Shown one piece after another: positions 6,819-6,845 of a stretch of DNA of 6,845 bases. The stretch comes from UBA8106 sp913052135 (GTDB taxonomy: Bacteria; Acidobacteriota; Vicinamibacteria; Vicinamibacterales; UBA823). Numbering within the stretch: position 1 is the first letter of the stretch; every line of letters begins with the position of its first letter. Below the pieces are notes generated by a model, which worked only from the letters and a program-made list of their open reading frames with translations, ran no database searches and was not told the DNA's origin. Location: NCBI GenBank assembly GCA_913052135.1, contig CAJXDY010000076.1, forward strand, positions 1-6,845, read 5' to 3'. A program made the translations under genes and the position numbers.

Positions 6819-6845
6819 ATTATTTTGCCTGCAGGATCTGGCAAT

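Overview
The window is an ordinary stretch of bacterial metabolic and transport genes with little non-coding space. There are seven protein genes, no RNA genes, no insertion sequences and no CRISPR. Base composition is close to balanced. A twin-arginine leader, a full-length GlpF-type channel and an E. coli/human-like GalT all fit a free-living bacterium, probably Gram-negative. The proteins seen do not fix a phylum, and I do not assign one.

Left part (1-1690, + strand): the C-terminal end of an amidase-signature enzyme, a 144-base gap, then a complete PLP-dependent fold-type III enzyme of the D-threonine aldolase / D-serine dehydratase-like group. This enzyme carries a Tat export leader, so it is predicted to act in the periplasm.

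Middle part (1733-3422, - strand): a glycerol facilitator gene (glpF) followed 55 bases downstream by a ten-helix EamA/DMT exporter of YedA type. The exporter converges on the aldolase gene with a 42-base gap. No glpK or glpD is visible.

Right part (3659-6818, + strand): a galactose gene set divergent from glpF. galT and galK overlap by 4 bases (or 1 base, depending on the galK start). A membrane-embedded YbcI/DUF457-type putative metal-dependent hydrolase begins 11 bases after galK. GalK would phosphorylate galactose and GalT would exchange the product with UDP-glucose. galE and a galactose transporter are not in the window.

The points most worth a second look are: GalT keeps the zinc-site ligands but has lost two of the four second-metal ligands; the aldolase is predicted to be exported; the last hydrolase seems cut short by a +1 frame change near 6816; and a 9-base inverted repeat lies just upstream of galT. 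I see no convincing undescribed multi-gene system.
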